Made by a program: the position numbers and the translations under genes. From positions 22,038-86,037 of the forward strand of contig NZ_CAUHPG010000009.1 of assembly GCF_959608125.1 (NCBI RefSeq): DNA of 64,000 nt, given 5' to 3'. The notes beneath the pieces were generated by a model. It searched no databases, was not told where the DNA came from, and worked only from the letters and a program-made list of their open reading frames with translations. Each line of letters opens with the position of its first letter. Position 1 is the first letter of the stretch. This document shows positions 7,418 to 15,468 of the stretch, one piece after another. The DNA comes from an uncultured Slackia sp. (GTDB lineage Bacteria; Actinomycetota; Coriobacteriia; Coriobacteriales; Eggerthellaceae).

Positions 7418-8269
7418 ATGAAAAGCATCAAAGAAACGGTAGCGAAGGTGCTTTTCACGGCTGCCGCGGGGGTTTCGATCCTCGCGGTTGCCCTGATTTG
7501 CGTCTTCCTCTTCGCAAGCGGCATCCCGGCCATCGCCGAGATCGGTCCGCTGGAGTTCCTTACCGGCACCGTCTGGAAGCCCGGTAGCGATATCTACGGC
7601 ATCTTGCCGATGATCTTGGGCAGCATCTACGCCACGTTGGGCGCTCTTGTGATCGGCGTGCCGATCGGCCTGTTCTGCGCGGTGTATCTGTCCCGCTTCG
7701 CCAGCCCTCGCATCAAGCGCCTTCTGACTCCGGGCGTCGAGCTTCTGGCGGGCATCCCCTCCGTCATCTACGGCTTCTTCGGACTGGTGGTATTGGTGCC
7801 GCTGATCCGCCAGGTGTTCCACGTGCAAGGCATGAGCCTGCTCGCCGCCTCGATCATCTTGGGCGTCATGATTCTGCCCACGATCATCACGGTGGCGCGC
7901 AACTCGCTCGATGCCGTGCCCGAGAGCTATTACGAGGGCGCGCTGGCCCTTGGTGCCGACCACGAGCGTAGCGTCTTCCGTGTGCTCGTTCCCGCTGCAG
8001 GTTCGGGCATCATGGCAGGCGTCGTTTTGGGCGTCGGCCGCGCCATCGGCGAAACCATGGCCGTCGTGATGATCGCAGGCAACCAGGTTCAGATTCCCGA
8101 CAGCCTGCTCGACGGCGTCCGCACCCTTACCACCAACATCGTCATGGAGATGGGCTACGCCGCCGACCTGCACAGGGACGCCTTGATCGCGACCGCGGTC
8201 GTGCTGTTCGTGTTCGTCCTGGTGATCAATCTGGTGTTCGCTGCCCTGAATGCGAGGTCGAGGAAGTAA
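7418..8269 (+). CDS. pstC: Phosphate ABC transporter permease PstC
   Basis: A 283-residue inner-membrane permease with six predicted helices. The cytoplasmic EAA-type loop contains ALGADHERSVFRVLVPAAGSGIMAG (described here by its start and end at about 186-210). The segments ELLAGIPSVIYGFFGLVVLVP and GRAIGETMAVVMIAGN are characteristic of PstC. It pairs with PstA to form the channel driven by PstB. Its stop overlaps the pstA start by one base (TAATG), so the two are translationally coupled. Confidence 0.95.
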   Translation: MKSIKETVAKVLFTAAAGVSILAVALICVFLFASGIPAIAEIGPLEFLTGTVWKPGSDIYGILPMILGSIYATLGALVIGVPIGLFCAVYLSRFASPRIKRLLTPGVELLAGIPSVIYGFFGLVVLVPLIRQVFHVQGMSLLAASIILGVMILPTIITVARNSLDAVPESYYEGALALGADHERSVFRVLVPAAGSGIMAGVVLGVGRAIGETMAVVMIAGNQVQIPDSLLDGVRTLTTNIVMEMGYAADLHRDALIATAVVLFVFVLVINLVFAALNARSRK

Positions 8270-9156
8270 TGGAACAGAAAACCAATCCTGCGAACGCGAT
8301 GCCCGGGGGCATGGCGAAAAGCGCTCCTAAAAAGCCTCGCCGCAAGGTCTCTTCGCGTATCCTGGGCGCGCTTGTGCGCATCGCCGCCCTGGCGACGGCT
8401 GCGACGCTCGTGGCGATCGTCGGCTACATCCTTGTCATGGGCATCCCCGCGTTCAACCCCGACCTGTTCGCCCTGGAGTACAACTCCCAGAACGTGTCGA
8501 TGCTTCCGTCGCTGGTGAACACCCTGCTCGCCGTGGCCCTGACCTTGGTGATCGCCGTGCCTTTGGGCGTCATGGCGGCCATCTTCTTGGTCGAATACAC
8601 CACGCGCGGCAATAAGTTCGTCAAGGTGGTCCGCATCACCGCCGAAACCTTGGCGGGCATTCCCTCCATCGTGTACGGCTTGTTCGGCATGCTGTTCTTC
8701 GTCACGTTCCTCGGCTGGGGCCTCTCGCTTCTGTCGGGCTGCCTGACGCTGGCGATCATGGTTTTGCCTACGATCATGCGCACCACCGAAGAGGCGCTGC
8801 GCTCCGTGCCCGACTCCTATCGCGAAGGCAGCTTCGGTCTGGGCGCGGGTCGTTTGCGCACCGTGCTTTCGGTCGTGCTTCCGCCCGCCATGCCCGGCAT
8901 CCTCGGCGGCATCATCTTGTCGATCGGCCGCATCGTCGGCGAATCGGCGGCGCTCATCTTCACGGCGGGCACCGTCGCCGCTATCCCGGGCGGACTGTTC
9001 GACTCGGTGCGCACCATGTCGGTCCATATGTATGTGCTTTCCTGTGAGGGCCTGCATATCGATGCGACCTACGCCACCGCCGTCGTGTTGCTCGTCATCG
9101 TCGTCGGCATCAACGCTTTGGCGTCGTTCGCCGCCAAGCGTCTGACCAAAGTCTAG
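8269..9156 (+). CDS. pstA: Phosphate ABC transporter permease PstA
   Basis: A 295-residue permease. About 30 basic residues precede the first helix and six membrane helices follow. The signature ETLAGIPSIVYGLFGMLFFV is followed by the coupling loop with SFGLGAGRLRTVLSVVLP and GRIVGESAALIFTAG. It is the partner of PstC and starts on the last base of the pstC stop codon. A 139-bp gap containing a hairpin separates it from pstB. Confidence 0.95.
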   Translation: MEQKTNPANAMPGGMAKSAPKKPRRKVSSRILGALVRIAALATAATLVAIVGYILVMGIPAFNPDLFALEYNSQNVSMLPSLVNTLLAVALTLVIAVPLGVMAAIFLVEYTTRGNKFVKVVRITAETLAGIPSIVYGLFGMLFFVTFLGWGLSLLSGCLTLAIMVLPTIMRTTEEALRSVPDSYREGSFGLGAGRLRTVLSVVLPPAMPGILGGIILSIGRIVGESAALIFTAGTVAAIPGGLFDSVRTMSVHMYVLSCEGLHIDATYATAVVLLVIVVGINALASFAAKRLTKV

Positions 9157-9257
9157 TGCGACAGGCTTTCGCGTCGGGGCGACGGTCGGGTCCGTAAGGT
9201 TTTCGACGGGCTTGGCCGCCGCTCGTCAGAGGCGTGATGCCGTTGCGGTGAATACCG

Positions 9258-9274
9258 GGCGCCGACCGGGCGCC
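9258..9274 (+). other. Intercistronic hairpin before pstB
   Basis: GGCGCC at 9258-9263 and at 9269-9274 pair around a five-base loop, seven bases before the pstB Shine-Dalgarno. There is only a short T run after it. It may tune the level of PstB relative to the permeases; that is an inference. Confidence 0.4.
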
Positions 9275-9295
9275 TTTCAAGAAAGGAACGAACGC

Positions 9296-10111
9296 GTGAG
9301 CGAAATCAAACAGGCGCCTGCAGCCTGCGTCCCGACGCCTCCCGAGGGGTCGGCGGAAGAGACCAAGATCGCGGTCCAGAACCTCGATCTGTTCTACGGC
9401 GACTTCCATGCGCTGCATGGCGTGAATATGGATATCCCTGCCAATCAGATCACGGCATTCATCGGCCCCTCCGGCTGCGGCAAATCGACGCTGCTGCGCA
9501 CGCTTAACCGCATGAACGACCTGGTCGAAGGCTGCCGTATCGAGGGCGTCGTGGCTCTCGACGGCGACAACATCTACGCCAAAGGAACCGACGTCAACCA
9601 CCTGCGCCGCCGCGTCGGCATGGTGTTCCAGAAGCCCAATCCTTTCCCCATGAGCGTCTATGACAACGTGGCCTTCGGTCCGCGTACGCATGGCATCAAG
9701 GGTAAAGAAGAGCTCGACGCTATCGTCGAAAACGCCCTGCGCAAGGCCGCCATCTGGGACGAGCTCAAGGACCGCCTCAAGAAGAGCGCCCTGGGCCTGT
9801 CCGGCGGCCAGCAGCAGCGCCTGTGCATCGCCCGTGCTCTGGCTGTCGAGCCCGAGGTCTTGTTGATGGACGAGGCCACAAGCGCCCTCGATCCGCTTTC
9901 CACGGGCCGCATCGAGGATTTGGCTGTCGAGCTGAAGAAGGATTACACCGTCGTCATGGTGACCCACAATATGCAGCAGGCCGCGCGTATTTCCGACAAG
10001 TGCGCGTTCTTCCTGCTGGGCGATTTGGTGGAATACGGCGATACTCAGACGCTGTTCAGCCATCCGGTGGACAAGCGTACCGAAGACTACATCACAGGAA
10101 GGTTCGGCTAA
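9296..10111 (+). CDS. pstB: Phosphate ABC transporter ATPase PstB
   Basis: A 271-residue ATPase that powers phosphate import. It has Walker A GPSGCGKST, the PstB-typical RTLNRMNDLVEGCRIEG stretch, the Q-loop VFQKPNPFPMSVYDNV, signature LSGGQQQRLCIARAL and Walker B LLMDEATSALD. The GTG at 9296 is chosen because GAAAGGA precedes it; upstream in-frame codons lack a site and give an unlikely leader. The stop is followed five bases later by phoU. Confidence 0.95.
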   Translation: MSEIKQAPAACVPTPPEGSAEETKIAVQNLDLFYGDFHALHGVNMDIPANQITAFIGPSGCGKSTLLRTLNRMNDLVEGCRIEGVVALDGDNIYAKGTDVNHLRRRVGMVFQKPNPFPMSVYDNVAFGPRTHGIKGKEELDAIVENALRKAAIWDELKDRLKKSALGLSGGQQQRLCIARALAVEPEVLLMDEATSALDPLSTGRIEDLAVELKKDYTVVMVTHNMQQAARISDKCAFFLLGDLVEYGDTQTLFSHPVDKRTEDYITGRFG

Positions 10112-10115
10112 GCCA

Positions 10116-10775
10116 ATGATGAGGACTGTTTTCCAGCACGAACTGTCGCTACTCGACGCCCAGATGCTCGTCATGGCGTCATCGATGGAAGAGGCCGTGG
10201 TTTCCGCGGTCAAGGTGATCGAGGAGCGCGACGCGGAGCTTGCCGCACGGGTGATCGAAGGCGACGACGATATCGACCGTCAAGAGCGCGATGTCGAGAG
10301 CCTGTGCTTGAAGCTGCTGCTCACCCAGCAGCCCGTCGCAAGCGACTTGCGCCATGTCTCGTCCGCCCTTAAGATGGTCGGCGATATGGAGCGTATCGGC
10401 GACCAGGCGGCCGACATCTGCGATACCATGCTCGCGATCGACGGTCCGATCGACGCCCGTCTTTCGGGCCATCTGCGCGGCATGGCCGAGCGGGCTTGCG
10501 CCATGGTGCATGATGCGGTCGAAGCGTTCGTCGAAAGCGACATAGCCAAGGCGCGCGCGGTCATCGGTTCCGACGAGCAGGTGGACGAGCTGTTCGCCAA
10601 GGTCAAGGCCGATGTCATCGCGGCCATCAAAGACGATTCCGAGCCCGCCAACAGCCTGATCGAGGCATTGATGGCGGCGAAATATCTCGAACGCATCGCC
10701 GACCATGCCGAAAACGTCGCCGAATGGGTCGAGTACGGATTGACGGGCATGCACAAAGGAGACCTGATCGGATGA
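10116..10775 (+). CDS. phoU: Phosphate transport/signalling protein PhoU
   Basis: This 219-residue all-helical protein has the duplicated PhoU repeat, seen as VIEGDDDIDRQERDVES (about 48-64) and a second copy around SDEQVDELFAK (about 150-160). The Asp/Glu clusters ligate metal in homologues. PhoU links PstSCAB activity to the PhoR kinase and prevents constitutive phosphate-starvation signalling. ATG at 10119 is an equally possible start. Its stop overlaps the start of the response regulator (ATGA), indicating coupled translation. Confidence 0.93.
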   Translation: MMRTVFQHELSLLDAQMLVMASSMEEAVVSAVKVIEERDAELAARVIEGDDDIDRQERDVESLCLKLLLTQQPVASDLRHVSSALKMVGDMERIGDQAADICDTMLAIDGPIDARLSGHLRGMAERACAMVHDAVEAFVESDIAKARAVIGSDEQVDELFAKVKADVIAAIKDDSEPANSLIEALMAAKYLERIADHAENVAEWVEYGLTGMHKGDLIG

Positions 10776-11506
10776 TCTACTACCTCGAGGACGACGAACA
10801 GATTCGCAACCTGACGCTGTATACGCTGGCGCAGACTGGGCATGAGACGCGTGGATTCGCTTGTGCGAGCGAGCTGTACGAGGCGCTCGAGCAGGCCGTG
10901 CCCGACCTGTTCATCCTCGATGTGATGCTTCCGGGCGAGGACGGCATCTCGGTGCTTAAGAAGCTGCGAGGCCGCCCCGATACCGAAAACGTTCCCGTGA
11001 TGATGCTCACGGCGAAATCGACCGAGTTCGATACGGTGCTCGGTTTGGATTCGGGCGCCGACGATTATCTGGCGAAGCCGTTCGGCATGATGGAGCTGCT
11101 TTCTCGCGTGAATGCGCTGCTGCGTCGCGTGCGTCGAGATGCCGAATTGGCCCGCCAGGCCTCGGATGCGGCCTCGGAGCGCTCCGAGGCCGTCGAAAAG
11201 GCCGACATCATGGATGCAGGCCCCATCCATCTGGATGCGGCGCGCTATGTGGTCGAGGTTGCGGGCGTCGAGGTGCGCTTGACGCACAAGGAGTTCGAGA
11301 CTCTGCGCTTCCTTATGCATAATCGCGGCATCGTGGTGTCGCGCGGACAGCTGCTCGATCAGGTGTGGGGCTACGAGGTGGCGGGAGAGACCCGTACGGT
11401 GGACGCCCACATCCAGACGCTCCGCAAAAAACTCGGCGAAGCCGATTCCCAGGCCGCCTTGCTTATCGAGACGGTCCGCGGCGTCGGATACCGCATGAAG
11501 GGGTAG
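10772..11506 (+). CDS. phoP: OmpR/PhoB-family response regulator (PhoP-like)
   Basis: A 244-residue response regulator. The receiver domain (1-120) has the acidic pair in YLEDDEQ, phospho-acceptor Asp50 in LFILDVMLPGEDG, Thr in MMLTAKS and Lys in LAKPFG. A linker rich in Ala/Glu precedes the winged-helix DNA-binding domain (about 150-243), with TVDAHIQTLRKKL and the closing RGVGYRMKG. The start overlaps the phoU stop. Its place in the pst operon makes it the phosphate-starvation regulator, and the tandem repeat at 6376-6423 is a likely target. Confidence 0.92.
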   Translation: MIYYLEDDEQIRNLTLYTLAQTGHETRGFACASELYEALEQAVPDLFILDVMLPGEDGISVLKKLRGRPDTENVPVMMLTAKSTEFDTVLGLDSGADDYLAKPFGMMELLSRVNALLRRVRRDAELARQASDAASERSEAVEKADIMDAGPIHLDAARYVVEVAGVEVRLTHKEFETLRFLMHNRGIVVSRGQLLDQVWGYEVAGETRTVDAHIQTLRKKLGEADSQAALLIETVRGVGYRMKG

Positions 11507-11508
11507 CC

Positions 11509-12966
11509 ATGACCGCCTCTTTCGAAGGGATCGCCCCGTCTCAGGCCGGGGCAGGCGAGCGCGGCTCCGAGAAGGGGCCGCGTCGTTCGTTGTCGCGTAC
11601 GATCGCGCGTACGGTCATGGCCGCCACCGCCGGCGTCGCTATCGCATGCGTCGTTCTGTTCGCGATCGCGTTCTATTATGCGGTCGACGAGCGTGCGGCA
11701 AGCGACCTCGAGGCCGAATGCGAGGCGTTCGCCGCGGTGATCGACGAGAAGGGAAGCGGCAGGGAAACCGTCCTCGCGCTGCTTCGCCACGATGCGGCGG
11801 TGGTGCCGGCCGACACGAGGGTCACGCTCATCGGCGAAGACGGTTCGGTGCTGTTCGACAACCGGGCCGACGCCGCCGTGCTCGACAATCATGCGATGCG
11901 CCCCGAGGTCATCCAGGCCATGGAAACGGGCGAGGGCAGGTCGGGCCGTTATTCCGAGACGCTGCAGAAAGAGACGCTGTACCACTGCATCAGGCTCTCC
12001 GAGGGCTCCATCCTGCGCCTGGCCGTCACGCAGGCAAGCGTATGGGGCGTGCTGCAGTCGCTGTTCGTGCCGTATGTGGGAGTCTTGATCGCGGCGGTGC
12101 TGGCCGCATTCCTGGCGGCATGGGCGATTTCGCGCAAGATAGCGTCGGAATTCTCAGCGGTCGATTTGGACCGCCCTCTCGAAAACGAAGCGCCTCAGGA
12201 GCTCGTTCCCTTGCTCGATCGCCTTGAGGCGCAGAAGAAAAGCATCGACGCCCAGGCTGCGGAACGTCGTCGGTTCACGGCGAACGTGTCGCACGAGCTG
12301 AAAACCCCGCTCACGGTCATCTCCGGCTATGCCGAAATCATCGACCGAGGCATCGCACGTCCTGAGGACGTGCAGCGTTTCGTGGGATTGATCCATGACG
12401 AGGCGCAGCGCATGAAGGTCCTGGTCGACGAGCTTTTGACGCTATCGCGCCTCGACGACGCGCAGGATTCTGCGGAAAGCATGACGATCGACATGGATCA
12501 GGAGGTGTCGCTGTTCCAGGTCGCGCGCTCCGTCGTCGGCAGGCTCGAACCGTCGGCCGCCCGCCGCCGTGTCGCGCTTCAGGTCGACGCGCCCGATGAC
12601 GGGGTGTCGGAAATCGTCGTGAAGGGCAACGCCCGCATGCTCGAGGAGATGGCGCGCAATTTGGTAGAAAACGCCATCAGGTACAACGTCGAAGGCGGCA
12701 GCGTCACGGTGTCGGTGTCGCGCGACCGCCGCGGCGCCCCGATGATGCGCGTGGTCGACACCGGCGTGGGCATTCCGCCCGAGCTGCGCGAAAAGGTGTT
12801 CGAGCGATTCTTCTGCGTCGACGAAAGCCGTTCGAAGGAAACGGGAGGCACGGGTCTCGGTCTGGCCATCGTCAAGCATGCGGCCCAGCTTCACGGCGCC
12901 GCAGTGCGCGTATACGGCAACGACCCGCGCGGAAGCATTTTCGAAGTGACATTCCCGCTTGTCTAA
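11509..12966 (+). CDS. phoR: PhoR-type sensor histidine kinase
   Basis: A 485-residue kinase that follows its regulator by two bases, with AAGGGG as ribosome site. Transmembrane helices lie at about 36-58 and 186-207. Between them is an extracytoplasmic sensor of about 125 residues with the PhoR-like RVTLIGEDGSVLFDN and NHAMRPEV stretches. His262 in FTANVSHELKTPL is the phosphorylation site. The ATPase domain has NLVENAIRYN, DTGVGIPPE and GGTGLGLAIVKH. It lacks an obvious cytoplasmic PAS domain. A terminator follows, closing the seven-gene operon. Confidence 0.93.
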   Translation: MTASFEGIAPSQAGAGERGSEKGPRRSLSRTIARTVMAATAGVAIACVVLFAIAFYYAVDERAASDLEAECEAFAAVIDEKGSGRETVLALLRHDAAVVPADTRVTLIGEDGSVLFDNRADAAVLDNHAMRPEVIQAMETGEGRSGRYSETLQKETLYHCIRLSEGSILRLAVTQASVWGVLQSLFVPYVGVLIAAVLAAFLAAWAISRKIASEFSAVDLDRPLENEAPQELVPLLDRLEAQKKSIDAQAAERRRFTANVSHELKTPLTVISGYAEIIDRGIARPEDVQRFVGLIHDEAQRMKVLVDELLTLSRLDDAQDSAESMTIDMDQEVSLFQVARSVVGRLEPSAARRRVALQVDAPDDGVSEIVVKGNARMLEEMARNLVENAIRYNVEGGSVTVSVSRDRRGAPMMRVVDTGVGIPPELREKVFERFFCVDESRSKETGGTGLGLAIVKHAAQLHGAAVRVYGNDPRGSIFEVTFPLV

Positions 12967-12972
12967 GAAACC

Positions 12973-13000
12973 AGGGGCCGGCCGCACGCCGGCCCTTTTT
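12973..13000 (+). terminator. Intrinsic terminator after phoR
   Basis: An 8-bp GC stem (12975-12982 with 12988-12995), loop CGCAC, then five T. It ends the pst-pho operon. Confidence 0.9.
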
Positions 13001-13104
13001 ATGCGCGGTATGCCACACTGCGCCTCCGAGCGTCGATCTTTTCGAAATGCCTTTCGCGCCGGGTGTTTGGTTTTCGGTTGTGGGATAAACTGGCGTCTAA
13101 GTCT

Positions 13105-13142
13105 CATCCGTCCGGGCTTTCAGCAAGAATGCCGGACGGATG
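13105..13142 (+). promoter_or_regulatory. Leader hairpin upstream of xpt
   Basis: A perfect 11-bp stem (13105-13115 with 13132-13142) encloses a 16-base loop. It lies just after a possible -10 box (GATAAA at about 13083) and 40 bases before the xpt start. There is no T run, so it is not a plain terminator. The purine riboswitch core is not recognisable. Confidence 0.5.
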
Positions 13143-13180
13143 CCGTTCGAATGACGAAGTTTGAGGAAAGGCGGGATAGG

Positions 13181-13816
13181 GTGAAGCTTCTGGAGGAACG
13201 CATCGCTCGCGACGGCGTGGTCAAGGCCGAAGGGGTTTTGAAGGTCGACGGCTTTTTGAACCATCAGATGGATATCGACCTTTTCAATGAGATGGGCGCC
13301 GAGTTCAAGAGGCTTTTCGCCGATGCACCCATCAATAAGATCCTGACGATCGAGGCGTCGGGCATCGGCATCGCCGCCATTGTGGCGCAGCATTTCGGCG
13401 TGCCTGTGGTGTTCGCCAAGAAGTCGCAGAGCATCAACCTTGACGGCGACGTGTATTCCACGCGCATTCAGAGTTTTACGCACGGCAAGGTGTTCAATGT
13501 GATCGTGTCGAAGAAATTCATCGGACCTGACGACCGCGTGCTGATCATCGACGATTTCCTGGCGAACGGTTGCGCTCTCGAAGGTCTGATCGACATCGTC
13601 GAATCGGCCGGTGCGACGGTCGAGGGCATCGGCATCGCAATCGAGAAGGGTTTCCAGCCCGGCGGCAAGAACCTGCGCGAACGAGGCTATCGCCTGGAGT
13701 CGCTGGCTATCGTGGATTCGATGGACCCCGGCACGGGAACGCTGACGTTTCGCGACCAGTGGCCGAGCGAAGGCGAAGCGCCCGTTCTCGGCGTGGTCGA
13801 GACTATCGAGGCATAG
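13181..13816 (+). CDS. xpt: Xanthine phosphoribosyltransferase
   Basis: The 211-residue enzyme converts xanthine and PRPP to XMP for guanine nucleotide salvage. It shares with B. subtilis Xpt the stretches VLKVDGFLNHQMD, TIEASGIG, VPVVFAKK, the PRPP loop VLIIDDFLANG and IAIEKGFQPG. The GTG at 13181 is preferred: translation from it begins where B. subtilis Xpt begins, and AGGAAAGG lies nine bases upstream. The ATG at 13151 would add ten residues. The permease gene follows after six bases, forming a salvage operon. Confidence 0.92.
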   Translation: MKLLEERIARDGVVKAEGVLKVDGFLNHQMDIDLFNEMGAEFKRLFADAPINKILTIEASGIGIAAIVAQHFGVPVVFAKKSQSINLDGDVYSTRIQSFTHGKVFNVIVSKKFIGPDDRVLIIDDFLANGCALEGLIDIVESAGATVEGIGIAIEKGFQPGGKNLRERGYRLESLAIVDSMDPGTGTLTFRDQWPSEGEAPVLGVVETIEA

Positions 13817-13822
13817 CCGCCT

Positions 13823-15265
13823 ATGAAACAATTCAACCACGCGGAGCTTTACAAGCTCGACGGCGACGTGCCTTTGCTTCGTTCCGTTCCTTATGGCGTT
13901 CAGCATATCCTGGCGATGTTCGTGGCCAATCTCGCCCCGATTTTCATCGTGGCGGGCGTTGCGGGCCTCGATGACGGCATGACGGGTTCCCTTGTTCAAA
14001 GCGCGATGCTGATCGCGGGCATCGGCACGTTGATCCAGCTGTTTCCCGTATGGAGGCTGGGAAGCGGCCTGCCGATCGTCATGGGCATCAGCTTCACGTT
14101 CGTCACGGTGTTGTGCGGCATCGCCGCAACGTACGGCTACAACGCAGCCATCGGCGCCGTCATGGTGGGCGGCGTCATCGAGGGCGTGCTGGGCCTGTTC
14201 GCCAAATATTGGCGGCGCATCATTTCGCCGATCGTGGCCGCCGTGGTGGTGACGGCCATCGGTTTCTCGCTGCTCAACGTAGGCGCCGCGTCGTTCGGCG
14301 GCGGAAGCGGCGCGCCCGATTTCGGTTCGCCGAGAAATATCGCTTTGGGTAGCATCGCGCTGGTGTCGTGCTTGGTGTTCCAGATTGCGGCGAAGGGCAA
14401 GACCAAGCAGCTCTCGGTATTGTTCGGGCTGGTGGTCGGTTATATCGCCGCATTGCTTATGGGCGCGGTCGACCTGAGCGGATTCGCGCAGGCCGAACCT
14501 CTGGCGCTGCCGCAGTTCATGCCGTTCGCTCCCGAATTCGAGCCCTCCGCCATCATCGCGGTCACGCTGATCTTCCTCGTGTCGGCCACCGAGACCATCG
14601 GCGACACCTCGGCCATCTCGATGGTGGGTCTGCGTCGCGAAGTGCGCGAGAGGGAGCTTTCGGGATCGATCGCCTGCGACGGCTTCGTAAGCTCGCTTTC
14701 GGCCTGCTTCGGCTGCCTTCCGATCACGTCGTTCAGTCAGAACGTAGGCCTTGTGGCCATGACGAAAGTGGTCAATCGCAAGGCGATCGCCACGGGCGCC
14801 GTCATCATGATTGCGGCGGGTTTCCTGCCGATCATCGGCGTGGTGTTCTCGTCTTTGCCCGAGGCCGTGTTGGGCGGCTGCACCATCATGATGTTCGGCA
14901 ACATCATCGTGAGCGGCTTTCAGATGATCGCCCGCGCCGGATTCACGCAGCGCAATATTCTGATCGCGGCGCTCTCGCTGTCGATCGGCATCGGCTTCAC
15001 CCAGGTGTCCGACATCTTCGTCCTGCTGCCCGAAATGCTGCAGAACGTTTTCGCGGATAACTGCGTCGCCGTGGTGTTCTTGGTGGCCGTCGTAGTCAAT
15101 CTGGCGCTTCCGAAGACCATCTCGATCGACGGCGCCGAGCTTGCCGGCGAAGCCGAGCGGCAGCTTGAGGACAGCCGCCTCGAAGGGGACGACGAAACGG
15201 ACGCCGATGCGTCGGGGGACGGCCTGGGCGGTTCGAACGGGAAGCGACATGCGGCGCTAGGCTAA
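13823..15265 (+). CDS. NCS2 family xanthine/uracil permease, probably xanthine
   Basis: A 480-residue membrane transporter of the nucleobase-cation symporter-2 family with about 14 helices. Seen are PYGVQHILAMFVANLAPIF near the N terminus, a helix-8 region with TLIFLVSATETIGDTSA, and the family motif FSQNVGLVAMT at about 300-310. The C-terminal 35 residues are Asp/Glu-rich and soluble. It is six bases downstream of xpt, which argues for xanthine as the substrate, as in B. subtilis xpt-pbuX. Confidence 0.9.
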   Translation: MKQFNHAELYKLDGDVPLLRSVPYGVQHILAMFVANLAPIFIVAGVAGLDDGMTGSLVQSAMLIAGIGTLIQLFPVWRLGSGLPIVMGISFTFVTVLCGIAATYGYNAAIGAVMVGGVIEGVLGLFAKYWRRIISPIVAAVVVTAIGFSLLNVGAASFGGGSGAPDFGSPRNIALGSIALVSCLVFQIAAKGKTKQLSVLFGLVVGYIAALLMGAVDLSGFAQAEPLALPQFMPFAPEFEPSAIIAVTLIFLVSATETIGDTSAISMVGLRREVRERELSGSIACDGFVSSLSACFGCLPITSFSQNVGLVAMTKVVNRKAIATGAVIMIAAGFLPIIGVVFSSLPEAVLGGCTIMMFGNIIVSGFQMIARAGFTQRNILIAALSLSIGIGFTQVSDIFVLLPEMLQNVFADNCVAVVFLVAVVVNLALPKTISIDGAELAGEAERQLEDSRLEGDDETDADASGDGLGGSNGKRHAALG

Positions 15266-15334
15266 CTGCGTTCGTTCGCTTTCTCTGACCGAGGCGACGA
15301 CCTCTATCGATGATGCTTTCGTATCGACTGCGTT

Positions 15335-15381
15335 GCCCGGCCTCGCGACGGCTTGACGCCGAAGCGAGGCCGGGCATCTTT
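15335..15381 (+). terminator. Probable terminator after the NCS2 permease
   Basis: A 12-bp GC-rich stem (15335-15346 with 15364-15375) with a 17-base loop and a weak T-rich tail (ATCTTTGTG). Confidence 0.6.
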
Positions 15382-15395
15382 GTGTAATGATTGTT

Positions 15396-15450
15396 ATACA
15401 GAAATCCTGTATCGTAAAATAATCCGTTACGTCCGAAATAGAAATTCTAT
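15396..15450 (+). promoter_or_regulatory. Two inverted repeats before the MFS-CBS gene
   Basis: ATACAG-AAATC-CTGTAT lies at 15396-15412 and ATAGAA-A-TTCTAT at 15438-15450, within an AT-rich 75-base stretch in front of the gene. Both are good candidates for dimeric repressor sites (TetR- or MarR-type sizes). No regulator gene is adjacent. Confidence 0.5.
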
Positions 15451-15468
15451 CTTCACAGGAGGTAACGT

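Noticed and set aside
13097..15250. A 717-codon open frame opposite xpt and the NCS2 permease
   Set aside because: It is an Arg/His-rich antisense artefact of two well-supported genes.
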